A stretch of 48,210 nt of DNA from CAZIVE01 sp964542435 (GCA_964542435.1 CAZIVE010000005.1:1-48210); one strand, 5' to 3'. Positions 26,320 to 36,600 are shown, numbered from the stretch's first letter. A program made the numbers and translations. The notes: generated by a model from the letters alone, not told the origin.

Positions 26320-28761
26320 ATGAAACATCTGCTATTGATGGCCATAGCCATATTGACCTCGATGGTTTTACCCGTCGCAGTCCAAGCTTTATCTCCATCT
26401 AATCATTCTATTAGAAAGCAATCGTTTAATTCCGGATGGACATTCAGTCAAGAAGGAGTATCCGGAACACAGGCTGTTACGCTGCCTCACGATGCCATGA
26501 TTGGTTCTAAACGCGACTCAAGCAGTGCGGGCGGAAGTGCCATTGCCTTCTTCAAAGGAGGAATTTATTCGTATGTGAAACATTTTACAGCTCCCAAAGA
26601 TTGGGCCCATAAACATGTCGCATTCCAGTTTGAGAGCGTTTACAAGAAAAGCACAGTCCGTATCAATGGTAAGCAAGCCGGAGGCGCTGCTTATGGCTAT
26701 ATTCCTTTCTTCGTTTCTGCTGACGGTCTGTTGAACTATGGCGGTGACAATACTATTGAAGTGACTGCAGATAACAGTGAGATTCCTAACAGCCGATGGT
26801 ATTCTGGAGGCGGAATCTATCGTCCCGTTTGGCTTTGGGTAACGGATAAGATCCACATCGAACCGGAAGGTGTAAAGATTACAACGCTTTCGTATGCACC
26901 TGCAAAGATCCAAGTTGAGGTTTCTCATCAGGGCGGTGCTGCTTCAATAGAAATCCTGTATAATAATAAGGTGATAGCAACTGCAAAAGGTGATCAGTCT
27001 GAGATCACTATCCCTAATGCCAAGCTTTGGAGTGCTGAAACGCCTAATCTTTATAGCTGCCGAGTGATGTTGACTCAGAATGGTGCTGTTAAGGATCAAA
27101 CGACGGAAAAATTTGGCATTCGTAAGATAGAATGGAGCAACAAAGGGCTCTTCGTTAATGGAAAGAAGACGTTGCTCCGTGGAGGTTGTATTCATCACGA
27201 TAATGGGATCCTCGGAACGGCCACTTATGACGAAAGTGATTGGCGTCGTGTCCGCATCTTGAAAGAAAATGGATTCAACGCCATACGCTCAGCACATAAT
27301 CCCATCAGTCGTGCCACGCTTGAAGCTTGCGATGCATTAGGCATGTATATCATGGACGAAGGTTGGGATATGTGGTATATGCATAAGACCAAGTTCGACT
27401 ACGCCAGCGAATTCATGGATAATTACAAATCTGATATCAAGGCAATGGTGGATCGCGATTTTAACCATCCTTCAGTCATCCTTTATTCTATCGGTAACGA
27501 AGTGTCGGAACCCGCAGAACAGAAAGGCATTGATTTGGGAAAAGATCTTATCGCAGAATTTCATCAGTTGGACAACAGTCGTCCTGTGACAGCGGGGATC
27601 AATCTGATGATTGTCTCTATGTCAGCTAAAGGTAAGGGCATTTATGATGGTAATGGAAATGGCGGAGCTAGTGCGACTTCCAAACAAGGCGGCATGACCA
27701 GTACGCAGTTTAATCAGATGGCATCGATGGCAGGATTAGGTATGAACAATGCCGCTAACAGTACCTTTGCGGACAGTACGACAACACCGATCCTGGATGC
27801 TTTGGATATTGCAGGTTACAACTATGCATCCGGGCGTTATCCGATGGAGGCTACGTTACATCCGAATCGAATCATCGTAGGCAGTGAGACCTTCCCTCAG
27901 GATATTTACAAGAACTGGACGATGGTGAAGACTATACCTTATCTGGTTGGTGATTTCATGTGGACAGCTTGGGATTATCTGGGTGAAGCGGGAATCGGTT
28001 CCTGGGCTTATTCTCCGGATGGATCCAGTTTCAGCAAACCCTATCCTTGGTTGTTGGCTGATGCCGGTGCTCTCGATATCTTGGGAAATCCTACAGGTGA
28101 AGCATTCCTTGCTCAAGCTGTCTGGGGACTGTTGAAAGCTCCGAAGATTTCCGTGCAGCCAATCAATCATGGTGGTATTATTCCCGCCAAGGCCATCTGG
28201 AGAGGAACGAATGCCATCCCAAGTTGGAGTTGGAAAGGTTGTAAGGATTCCGCCAATGTGGAGGTTTACTTTGATGCTGCTAAAGTGGCTCTGCTGATTA
28301 ATGGCAAGAAGGTGGACGAACAAACCGTGAAGAGTTGCATGGCGAGATTTAAAACGGAGTACGTACCTGGCAAGTTAGAAGCTATCGCATACGACGCATC
28401 TGGAAAAGAATTGGGACGAAGTTCTCTTCAAACAGCCGGTGCAGCTACTGTACATATCTCTTCTGAAGAGAAAACAGCCAAGCCGGGTGAGATTATCTAT
28501 TTGCCTGTCACGATCAGTGACGTAAATGGGATTGTGGAAAGCAATGCGGATCAGAAAGTCTCGGTTTCTGTAACGGGAGGCGAACTGCTTTCATTCGGCA
28601 GCGCCAATCCTCGAACAGAAGAGAGTTATAAGAATGCTTCCTTTACAACGTATTACGGACGTGCTTTGGCTATTGTCCGTGCGGGGAAGTCCGGAAATGT
28701 GAAAGTAACGGTAAAGGGCAGTTCCAGTGAAAGCACTGCGATTGTTCCTGTCATGAAATAA
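26320..28761 (+). CDS. Secreted GH2 beta-galactosidase-type glycosidase
   Basis: The 813-residue protein starts at the ATG 26320, giving a good signal peptide (MKHLLLMAIAILTS to about residue 23); an in-frame TTG at 26311 is not preferred. GH2 domains follow in order: sugar-binding jelly roll, Ig-like domain, and a TIM barrel with acid/base Glu394 (SIGNEV) and nucleophile Glu523 (VGSETFP). A DUF4982-type domain (NAIPSWSW onward) and a final Ig-like domain close the protein. A Gly/Ser/Met/Asn-rich insertion lies at about 430-490 between the two catalytic residues. It heads an operon with GH123-like and GH3 genes; beta-galactosidase is the best guess, other beta-glycosides are possible. Confidence 0.88.
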   Translation: MKHLLLMAIAILTSMVLPVAVQALSPSNHSIRKQSFNSGWTFSQEGVSGTQAVTLPHDAMIGSKRDSSSAGGSAIAFFKGGIYSYVKHFTAPKDWAHKHVAFQFESVYKKSTVRINGKQAGGAAYGYIPFFVSADGLLNYGGDNTIEVTADNSEIPNSRWYSGGGIYRPVWLWVTDKIHIEPEGVKITTLSYAPAKIQVEVSHQGGAASIEILYNNKVIATAKGDQSEITIPNAKLWSAETPNLYSCRVMLTQNGAVKDQTTEKFGIRKIEWSNKGLFVNGKKTLLRGGCIHHDNGILGTATYDESDWRRVRILKENGFNAIRSAHNPISRATLEACDALGMYIMDEGWDMWYMHKTKFDYASEFMDNYKSDIKAMVDRDFNHPSVILYSIGNEVSEPAEQKGIDLGKDLIAEFHQLDNSRPVTAGINLMIVSMSAKGKGIYDGNGNGGASATSKQGGMTSTQFNQMASMAGLGMNNAANSTFADSTTTPILDALDIAGYNYASGRYPMEATLHPNRIIVGSETFPQDIYKNWTMVKTIPYLVGDFMWTAWDYLGEAGIGSWAYSPDGSSFSKPYPWLLADAGALDILGNPTGEAFLAQAVWGLLKAPKISVQPINHGGIIPAKAIWRGTNAIPSWSWKGCKDSANVEVYFDAAKVALLINGKKVDEQTVKSCMARFKTEYVPGKLEAIAYDASGKELGRSSLQTAGAATVHISSEEKTAKPGEIIYLPVTISDVNGIVESNADQKVSVSVTGGELLSFGSANPRTEESYKNASFTTYYGRALAIVRAGKSGNVKVTVKGSSSESTAIVPVMK

Positions 28762-28777
28762 ACCTATTTTATATCTA

Positions 28778-30547
28778 ATGAAAAAACGACTGATTTCTGT
28801 AGTTTGTCTGCTGGTTGCAATCGGACTATCCGTGCATGCACAGCAGTCGAGACCAACAGGTTCTTACGAAGAACTGAACGACACAAAGCCGCACGATAGT
28901 GAGGCAATGTGGAAGCAGCAGGTTAAAGTGGCGCAGTTGAGTTGGGCAACGTCCAACATGCGCTATGCCAAGTTTGTAATTCCTCAGACAAAGAAAAGCC
29001 TTGTCTGGAATACGATCGCCTGGAGAGGCGAGCGTGTGAATGGTCAGGCCTTGTTGTGGAGTTCCGAGGAGCTTCGCAATGTGACGCTTGAAGCGAGTAC
29101 CTTGAAATGCGGTAGCGCAGTCATTCCTGCCGAAGCGGTGAAGGCTTCGTTTGTCAGATATGTCATGACCGACGAATACAGCAATGAAGCAAAAGGAAGC
29201 GGATGCGGAGCACGACCGGACAAGTCGGTTTTCGATTCTTCTATCGTCGAGGATGTCATCGATCCTGTGAAGGCTCTCGATGTGCAGGCTTGTTCAACGC
29301 GCCCAATCTGGGTGAATGTCTGGGTGCCGCAGTCAGCGAAAGCCGGTATATATAAAGGTGTCATCACTGTGAAAGGGGAGAATCTCAAGCCGATGAAGCT
29401 TCAGATTGCTGTGAATGTGAAGAACCGTGTATTGCCGCTTCCGAAGGATTGGAAGTTCCATTTGGATTTGTGGCAGAATCCCTATTCTGTTGCACGGTAT
29501 GAGAATGTACCGCTTTGGAGCAAGGAACATTTCGATGCCATGCGTCCCGTGATGAAGGAGCTGTCGGATGCTGGACAAAAGGTGATCACAGCTTCCATCA
29601 TCTACAAGCCATGGAACGGTCAGACGGAAGATTACTTCAGCAGTATGATTGGTCACACGAAGCATCTGGATGGTAGCTGGACGTATGATTATACGGTGTT
29701 TGACAAATGGGTGGAATTTATGATGAGCGTAGGCATTGATCAGCAGATCAATTGCTATACGATGATCCCGTGGGCGCTCAGCTTCGACTATTTTGATGAG
29801 GCCAGCAACGAAATCAAATTCGTCAATGCTAAACCGGGTGATCCGGCTTATGAAGCTTATTGGCTTCCGTTCCTCAAAGACTTCGCATCCCATCTTCGTA
29901 CCAAAGGATGGTTTGGAAAAACAGCCATTGCGATGGATGAACGCGGACTGGAAGCAATGAAGGAGGCAATCAAAGTGATTCGTAAGGCCGATACGGATTG
30001 GAAGATCGCGCTGGCCGGAAGTTATCATAAGGAGATCGAACCGGAACTGTATGATCTTTGCCTTGGCATTGGCGGCAATTTCCCGCCTGAAGTAAAAGCG
30101 GCACGTGAGAAACGTGGGCAGGTCAGTACTTATTACACTTGCTGTTCGACCAATTTCCCCAATGAATTTACCTTCTCTCCACCAGCAGAAGCAGTATGGG
30201 CCATGTGGAACGCAGCAGCTCTGAATTTCGATGGATTCCTTCGTTGGGCATACAACAGCTGGACGAAAGATCCGTTGCTTGATTCCCGTTTCCGCTCTTT
30301 CGCAGCTGGCGACTGCTATCAGGTTTATCCTGGTGGGCGCAGCAGTATCCGTATGGAGAAGATGGTTGAAGGTATTCAAGATTTCGAGAAGATCCGCCTG
30401 CTCCGTGATGAGTTTAAGGCAAAAGGTCAGGTCGATAAACTGAAAAAGTTGAATGCCGTGGTTTCTCTATTTACACTCGAGAATGCTTCCAAGCATAGCG
30501 CGGAAGAGGCCGTTGAGATGGCAAGGAGCGTCTTGAACACGTATTAA
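28778..30547 (+). CDS. Secreted GH123-like (DUF4091) glycosidase
   Basis: The 589-residue protein has a signal peptide (MKKRLISVVCLLVAIGLSVHA). A beta-sandwich N-terminal part is followed by a DUF4091/GH123-type TIM barrel. The paired acidic residues Asp387-Glu388 in IAMDERGLE fit the Asp-Glu catalytic pair of GH123 beta-N-acetylgalactosaminidases, which use substrate-assisted catalysis. Further family landmarks are FHLDLWQNP near residue 228 and FDGFLRWAYNSW near 484. It begins 16 bases after the GH2 gene and ends 28 bases before the GH3 gene, so co-transcription is very likely. Substrate preference for GalNAc is inferred from the family. Confidence 0.82.
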   Translation: MKKRLISVVCLLVAIGLSVHAQQSRPTGSYEELNDTKPHDSEAMWKQQVKVAQLSWATSNMRYAKFVIPQTKKSLVWNTIAWRGERVNGQALLWSSEELRNVTLEASTLKCGSAVIPAEAVKASFVRYVMTDEYSNEAKGSGCGARPDKSVFDSSIVEDVIDPVKALDVQACSTRPIWVNVWVPQSAKAGIYKGVITVKGENLKPMKLQIAVNVKNRVLPLPKDWKFHLDLWQNPYSVARYENVPLWSKEHFDAMRPVMKELSDAGQKVITASIIYKPWNGQTEDYFSSMIGHTKHLDGSWTYDYTVFDKWVEFMMSVGIDQQINCYTMIPWALSFDYFDEASNEIKFVNAKPGDPAYEAYWLPFLKDFASHLRTKGWFGKTAIAMDERGLEAMKEAIKVIRKADTDWKIALAGSYHKEIEPELYDLCLGIGGNFPPEVKAAREKRGQVSTYYTCCSTNFPNEFTFSPPAEAVWAMWNAAALNFDGFLRWAYNSWTKDPLLDSRFRSFAAGDCYQVYPGGRSSIRMEKMVEGIQDFEKIRLLRDEFKAKGQVDKLKKLNAVVSLFTLENASKHSAEEAVEMARSVLNTY

Positions 30548-30575
30548 TTCTCAATTATTAATAATACACATTATC

Positions 30576-32999
30576 ATGAACAGATTACTATTGACAATGA
30601 GCATGGTTGCAGTTGCAGCAACCACTTTGATGGCACAGAATGCACCGCAGCTGGGGAAAGATCCTGTAGCGAAGGTCGTAGCCGCCATGACCAACGAAGA
30701 GAAGGCAAGCTTTTTGGTTGGTACCGGCATGGCCGGATTCTCTGGAATGGGCATGGAAGATGCCACGAAAAACGCTACGAAGACAAGTGATAAAGACATG
30801 CAAGCTGCCGCTTCTCAGATTGGCATCATCGGTGAGACACATCAGCTGGTGGACGGAGCTGCCGGCACTTCTTATGCCATCCCACGTCTAGGTATACCTT
30901 CCTTCGTTATGACCGACGGACCTGCCGGCGTTCGTATCAATCCGACGCGTAAAGGAACATCACAGACCTATTACTGTACGGCTTTCCCAGTCGGAATTCT
31001 TTTGGCTTCGACTTGGAATAAGGCTTTGGTCAATAGCGTTGGTAAGGCCATGGGCAATGAAGTGTTGGAATACGGCTGCGACGTATTGCTTGCTCCGGCT
31101 ATGAACATTCATCGCAGTCCTCTTTGCGGACGTAACTTCGAATACTATTCCGAAGATCCTTATCTGGCAGGAGAGATTTCTGCTTCCATGGTGAAAGGTC
31201 TGCAGAGTAATGGCGTGGGTGTTTCCGTAAAACATTTTGCCGCCAACAATCAGGAGATCGGCCGAATGGGCGTCGATTCTCGTATGTCGGCTCGTGCGCT
31301 TCGTGAAATCTATCTGCGCGGTTTCGAACGGGTGGTTAAAGAGGCCAATCCTTGGACTATCATGAGTTCATACAATAAGATTAATGGCACATATACTTCT
31401 CAAAGTTATGATCTTCTCACCACAATCCTTCGTGATGAATGGGGATTCAAGGGAATGGTGATGACCGATTGGATGGGTGGTAAGGATGCTGTGGCTCAGA
31501 TCAAGGCAGGCAATGACCTGTTGATGCCCGGCATGCCGAATCAGAAGGCTGCCATTTTGAAAGCACTCAACGACGGCACACTCTCACAGGCCGATGCCAA
31601 CAAATGCATCACCCGTATTCTCAATACGATTCTCATCAGTCCGCGTTATAAAAAATATGCTTATACGGACAAACCGGATTTGAAAGCGCATGCTGTTGTG
31701 ACGCGTAACTCTGCTTCAGAAGGCATGGTACTGCTGAAGAACGATAACAACACGCTTCCTCTGGCTAAGAACCTCAAGAAAATCGCAGCGTTCGGTTATA
31801 CATCTTATGATTTCATCGCAGGCGGTGGTGGTAGCGGCGACGTAAACGAAGCCTACACCATTTCGCTGGTTGACGGTTTGCAGAATGCAGGGTTTACCTT
31901 TGACAACAATTTGAAGGAGGTCAACCTGAAATATCTTACCGATCAGAAGGCCAAACAGCCGAAGCTGAGTCCGCTGATTGCCGGAATGATCTTGAAACGT
32001 ATTCCCGATTATGCTCCGACGGCAGACGAAATCAATGCATCGGTTGCAAGCAACGATATCGCATTCATCACCATCGGCCGTAATTCTACAGAAGGCAACG
32101 ATCGCCAGGTCGAAGGCGATTTCAATCTTTCCCAAAGTGAGCAGCAGATGATGAAGAATGTTTGTGAGGCTTATCATAAGGCAGGCAAGAAGGTGGTTGT
32201 CATCCTCAATGTGGCTGGTGTGATCGAGACTGCAAGCTGGAAAGAGCTGCCGGATGCCATTCTGTTGGCTTGGCAAGGCGGACAGGAGGGCGGTAATTCT
32301 GTCGCTGATATCCTGACCGGCAAGGTGAATCCTTCCGGAAAATTGCCATCTTCTTTCCCAATGTCCATTACTGATGTGCCTTCAACCAAGAACTTCCCCG
32401 ATGCCAGCAAGATCGATGCCATGAAGATGATGACACAAGGCTTTGGTGCCAGCGGTGAGAAGAAAGAGTTGGAGAAGAATACCGACTACACGAACTACGA
32501 AGAGGGAATCTATGTGGGCTATCGTTATTTCGACAGCTTTGGCGTGAAGGTTTCTTATCCGTTCGGTTACGGAATGTCATACACGAAGTTTACCTATTCC
32601 AATCCGGTCCTGACGAAGAAGGGTAATTTGATTACCGTTTCCTGCACGGTCACGAACAGTGGCAAGGTTGCAGGCAAAGAGGTTGTCGAACTTTACGTGG
32701 CTGCTCCGGGCAAGACAATGGAGAAACCGGCCAAAGAGCTTAGAGGCTTTGCCAAGACAGCATTGCTGCAGCCAGGCAAAAGTCAGGTGGTCACGATCAG
32801 TTTTACGGATGCCGAACTGGCTTCTTTTGACGAAGCTACCAGCAGTTGGGTAACAGAGTCAGGCAATTATCAAGCGCTCATTGCAGCTTCTGCAACGGAT
32901 ATCCGCTTGACGAAGCCTTTCACTTTGACCGGCCGTACGATTGAGAAAGTACACAAAGTCATGCTTCCGCAGGAAACATTGACGTTGTTGAAGAAATAG
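30576..32999 (+). CDS. Secreted GH3 beta-glycosidase
   Basis: The 807-residue protein starts with a signal peptide (MNRLLLTMSMVAVAATTLMAQ). A GH3 TIM barrel spans about 60-340, with KHFAANNQE and the nucleophile Asp298 in GMVMTDWMGG. The alpha/beta sandwich domain spans about 385-620; Glu513 in QVEGDFNLSQ is an acid/base candidate. A C-terminal fibronectin-III-like domain ends the protein, typical of beta-glucosidase/beta-xylosidase-type GH3 enzymes and not of NagZ. It is the last gene of the GH2-GH123-GH3 operon, and a terminator follows 19 bases later. Confidence 0.92.
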   Translation: MNRLLLTMSMVAVAATTLMAQNAPQLGKDPVAKVVAAMTNEEKASFLVGTGMAGFSGMGMEDATKNATKTSDKDMQAAASQIGIIGETHQLVDGAAGTSYAIPRLGIPSFVMTDGPAGVRINPTRKGTSQTYYCTAFPVGILLASTWNKALVNSVGKAMGNEVLEYGCDVLLAPAMNIHRSPLCGRNFEYYSEDPYLAGEISASMVKGLQSNGVGVSVKHFAANNQEIGRMGVDSRMSARALREIYLRGFERVVKEANPWTIMSSYNKINGTYTSQSYDLLTTILRDEWGFKGMVMTDWMGGKDAVAQIKAGNDLLMPGMPNQKAAILKALNDGTLSQADANKCITRILNTILISPRYKKYAYTDKPDLKAHAVVTRNSASEGMVLLKNDNNTLPLAKNLKKIAAFGYTSYDFIAGGGGSGDVNEAYTISLVDGLQNAGFTFDNNLKEVNLKYLTDQKAKQPKLSPLIAGMILKRIPDYAPTADEINASVASNDIAFITIGRNSTEGNDRQVEGDFNLSQSEQQMMKNVCEAYHKAGKKVVVILNVAGVIETASWKELPDAILLAWQGGQEGGNSVADILTGKVNPSGKLPSSFPMSITDVPSTKNFPDASKIDAMKMMTQGFGASGEKKELEKNTDYTNYEEGIYVGYRYFDSFGVKVSYPFGYGMSYTKFTYSNPVLTKKGNLITVSCTVTNSGKVAGKEVVELYVAAPGKTMEKPAKELRGFAKTALLQPGKSQVVTISFTDAELASFDEATSSWVTESGNYQALIAASATDIRLTKPFTLTGRTIEKVHKVMLPQETLTLLKK

Positions 33000-33018
33000 A
33001 CGAATCATTCATCTTGGA

Positions 33019-33061
33019 AAATGCCGTGCAGAACAGACGCTGTGCGGCATTTCTTTTTTTT
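33019..33061 (+). terminator. Terminator after the GH3 gene
   Basis: The stem AAATGCCG/CGGCATTT (33019-33026 with 33045-33052) is extended inward by five pairs including two wobble pairs. It has an 8-base loop, and a C followed by eight T ends it. The same 55-base stretch (33012-33066) recurs exactly at 33167-33221 beyond the N gap. Confidence 0.92.
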
Positions 33062-33066
33062 ATAAG

Positions 33067-33166
33067 NNNNNNNNNNNNNNNNNNNNNNNNNNNNNNNNNN
33101 NNNNNNNNNNNNNNNNNNNNNNNNNNNNNNNNNNNNNNNNNNNNNNNNNNNNNNNNNNNNNNNNNN
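33067..33166. other. Assembly gap, 100 N
   Basis: A run of exactly 100 N, the usual placeholder for unknown length. The 55 bases to its left are identical to the 55 bases to its right, so the two contigs may simply overlap. The gap would then be artificial. Confidence 0.97.
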
Positions 33167-33221
33167 TCTTGGAAAATGCCGTGCAGAACAGACGCTGTGC
33201 GGCATTTCTTTTTTTTATAAG
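33167..33221 (+). repeat. Exact second copy of the GH3 terminator segment
   Basis: These 55 bases equal 33012-33066, including the full hairpin and the eight-T run. The copy starts at the first base after the gap, and its left counterpart stops at the last base before the gap. Contig ends sharing a fixed overlap explain this better than a biological duplication. Confidence 0.9.
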
Positions 33222-33236
33222 TACGGAACAGATTCT

Positions 33237-33488
33237 TATTCCGAAAATATCCAATCTGAAGAAAAGCATCCAAAACGGAATCCGAAAAGGGTCAATCTGA
33301 AGAAAAGCATCCAAAACGGAATCCGAAAAGGGTCAATCTGAGGAAAAGTGCCCAAAACGGAATCCGAAAAGGACTAATCTGAAGAAAAGCATCCAAAACG
33401 GAATCCGAAAAGGGCCGATCTGAGGAAAAGTGCCTAAAACGGAATCCGAAAAGGACCAATCCGAAGCGAAGTGCAGCAAACGGAATCA
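33237..33488. repeat. Tandem repeat, 41-bp unit, six copies
   Basis: Units starting AATCTGAAG or close variants begin at 33253, 33294, 33335, 33376, 33417 and 33458, an exact 41-base period. The block AAAACGGAATCCGAAAAGG is conserved in most copies. Two subtypes occur, AAGAAAAGCATCC and AGGAAAAGTGCC; the last copy is the most diverged. Since 41 is not a multiple of three, a protein repeat is excluded. It lies between the GH3 terminator and the promoter of the next operon, next to an assembly gap, so the true copy number may be larger. Confidence 0.93.
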
Positions 33489-33551
33489 TGCCATCCTGGC
33501 TCTTACCATAAATTATCAATTATTGGCGCATGAGTTTTAACAGCAAATGCT

Positions 33552-33559
33552 TACCTTTG
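33552..33559 (+). promoter_or_regulatory. Candidate -7 box for the DUF2723 operon
   Basis: TACCTTTG matches TAnnTTTG and predicts a start near 33566. The ATG at 33617 would then follow a leader of about 50 bases. This argues against the longer frame opening at 33530, which lies upstream of the box. Confidence 0.5.
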
Positions 33560-33616
33560 CGGCGGATTGTCCGTGAGGGCATCATCGAAAGGATTATTTA
33601 TCACATTCATACACAA

Positions 33617-36600
33617 ATGAAAAAGTTCAAACTTATCAACAACGTCCTGGGATGGATCGTATTTGCGATAGCCTCGGCCGTTTATTTGATGACAATCGAA
33701 CCGACCGCCAGCTTCTGGGATTGCGGCGAGTTCATATCCTCGGCATTTAAATTGGAAGTGGGGCATCCGCCTGGAGCACCTTTCTTCATGTTGACGGCTA
33801 ACCTATTCACCCAGCTCACGAGTGACACGGCTCTTGTAGCCAAGATGGTCAATTCCATGTCTGCTCTTTTCAGTGGACTCACCATCCTGTTCCTTTTCTG
33901 GAGTATCACGCATCTGGCTCGCAAGATCATTGTGAAGGTTGAACCGGGTAAGGAAGTGTCTATGACCATCGGCCAGATCATTACGATCATGGGCTGCGGA
34001 CTGGTCGGCGCACTTGCCTATACATTCAGTGACACATTCTGGTTCAGTGCTGTCGAGGGTGAGGTTTATGCCTATTCATCCCTCTTCACTGCCGTTGTGT
34101 TCTGGTTGATGCTCAAATGGGAGGATGTGGCTGATAAGCCTCATGCCGATCGATGGATTGTACTGATCGCATATCTTATGGGCCTCAGTATCGGCGTCCA
34201 TCTGTTGAACTTGCTTTGTATCCCTGCCATGGTGCTGGTTTATTACTACAAGAAGACAGAGAATCCGAATATGAAGGGCACATTTGTAGCGCTGCTCATC
34301 TCGTTCGTCATCGTATTCCTGATGATGTTCGGTGTGGTTCAGGGACTGCCTGAGATCTGCGGATATTTCGAACTGTTCTTTGTGAATATTCTCGGAATGC
34401 CTTATAACAGCGGCGTGTTCATCTACCTGATCGTGCTGGCTGCCGTATTGGTTTGGGCTATTTACGAGACGATGCGCGAAACGCCTCGCATGGGATTGAT
34501 GAAACTGGCTTTCATCCTGTCCGTCGTGCTGATCGGTATTCCGTTCATCGGAAACGGTTACATCATCGCTGTCCTCTTTGTCGCTGCTCTCTCTTTCTTC
34601 CTGTTCCGTGCGAAGAAGGTGAACATGCGTACATTGAATACGATTCTCATCTCATTGATGGTGCTCGTCATCGGTTATTCATCCTACGCACTGACCTTGG
34701 TCCGTGCCACGGCTGATACGCCTATGGATCAGAACGCACCGAGAGACATCTTTACCTTGCGTACTTATCTGGCTCGTGAACAGTATGGCGACACGCCGCT
34801 GCTGTATGGCCGCACGTATGTTTCCGAAGTGAAACGTAACAACGAAGGCGGCAACTGTGTGGCAGTTACTAAACCCGGCCCTGCCGTTTACAGTCGCGTG
34901 ATCAAGAAGAACAGCAATGATAAGGATCGTTATTATATTTCCAACCATAATGATTCGTATGAATACGTCGATGAGTTGAACATGCTCTTCCCGCGTATGT
35001 ATAGTTCGGATGCCAAACATGTGCAGGCTTATAAGGATTGGGCACAGGTCCAGGGAGAACCGGTAACGTTCGACCGATGCGGCGAGACCGCTTCGGTGAT
35101 GAAGCCGACCTTCGGAGAGAATCTGAAGTTCTTCTTCTCCTATCAGCTTAATTTCATGTACTGGCGTTACTTTATGTGGAATTTCTCCGGACGTCAGAAT
35201 GATATACAGGGCAATGGCGAAGTCTCCAACGGTAACTGGATTACCGGTATCCGTCCTATCGATGAGGTACTGGTCGGCCCGCAGGACAACATGCCGGATG
35301 ATATCGTCAACAACAAGGGACATAATGTCTATTACATGCTGCCTCTGCTGCTCGGTATCCTCGGACTGCTCTATCAGGCTTATGCCGGGAAGAAGGGAAT
35401 CCAGGGATTCTGGGTAACGTTCATGCTCTTCTTCATGACGGGTATCGCCATCGTGCTTTACCTGAATCAGACACCTTACCAGCCGCGTGAACGAGACTAT
35501 GCGTATGCCGGTTCGTTCTATGCGTTCTGTATATGGATAGGCTTCGGCGTCGCGGCCATCGCGAAGGCGCTTAACAAATATGGTAAGTTGCCTTTGGCTG
35601 CAGCAGGAAGTATCGCTACGATAGCGGCGATCCTTGTGCCTATCCAGATGGCTGGTCAGAACTGGGACGATCACGATCGTTCGGGACGTTACGTCTGCCG
35701 TGACTTCGGTAGCAACTACCTGCAGTCATGCGAGCCGAATGCAGTGATCTTCACCAACGGCGATAACGATACCTTCCCTCTTTGGTACGCTCAGGAGGTT
35801 GAGGGCATTCGTACCGATGTCCGCGTCTGCAACACAAGTTATCTACAGACCGACTGGTATATCGATCAGATGAAGAAGCAGGCCTATACCTCTTCTCCGC
35901 TGCCTATCTCCTGGACACGTGCCGACTACGTACAAGGAACGCGCGATGCTGCCTATGTCTTCCCGATCACAGATCAACCTGTGGATTTGGGTACGGCACT
36001 CGACTTCGTCAAATCCAACGATCCGAAATACAAGACGATTCCAGGCATCAGTCAGAAGCTGGATTATATTCCTTCGCAGACCATCGTATATAACGTGGAC
36101 TCTGCAGCTGTGCTGGCCAATCATGCTTTGGATACAGCCTATGTACCTCAGATGTTGAAGCAGATGACCATCGACCTCAAGGGCAAGGATGCTCTGGGCA
36201 AGCAAGAGCTGATCATTCTCGATATGCTTCATACCAACAATTGGAAGCGTCCGATCTATTACGCCATCACGGTGTCTCCGGATCAATTCGTCAAACTCGA
36301 CAAATACTTCCAGCAGACAGGTATGGCTTATCAGATCGTGCCTTTGGAGACAACCGACAAGAGTAATTCCGTCAATACGGCCCGCATGTATGACAACGTG
36401 ATGAACAAGTTCCACTGGGGCGGCGTTGACAAGAAGGGTATTTACATCGATGAGAACGTGATGCGTATGTGCAAGAGCTATCGTATCGCTCTCTTCGGTA
36501 AGCTGGCTGCCGCTTTGCTGAGTGAAGGACAGAAGGACAAGGCTCTGAAGGTACTCGACAAATGTATGCAGGTACTTCCTCCGGAGAATGTTCCGCTTGA

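Noticed and set aside
33237..33488. CRISPR array or repeat-containing protein gene on the minus strand
   Set aside because: The units are contiguous without spacers. The 41-base period shifts the frame in each copy, so the open minus-strand frame with FRFGCFSSD-like pieces is a by-product.
33530..33616. N-terminal extension of the DUF2723 protein
   Set aside because: The extension would begin upstream of the likely -7 box at 33552 and adds a charged stretch before the first membrane helix. The ATG at 33617 fits the family start.
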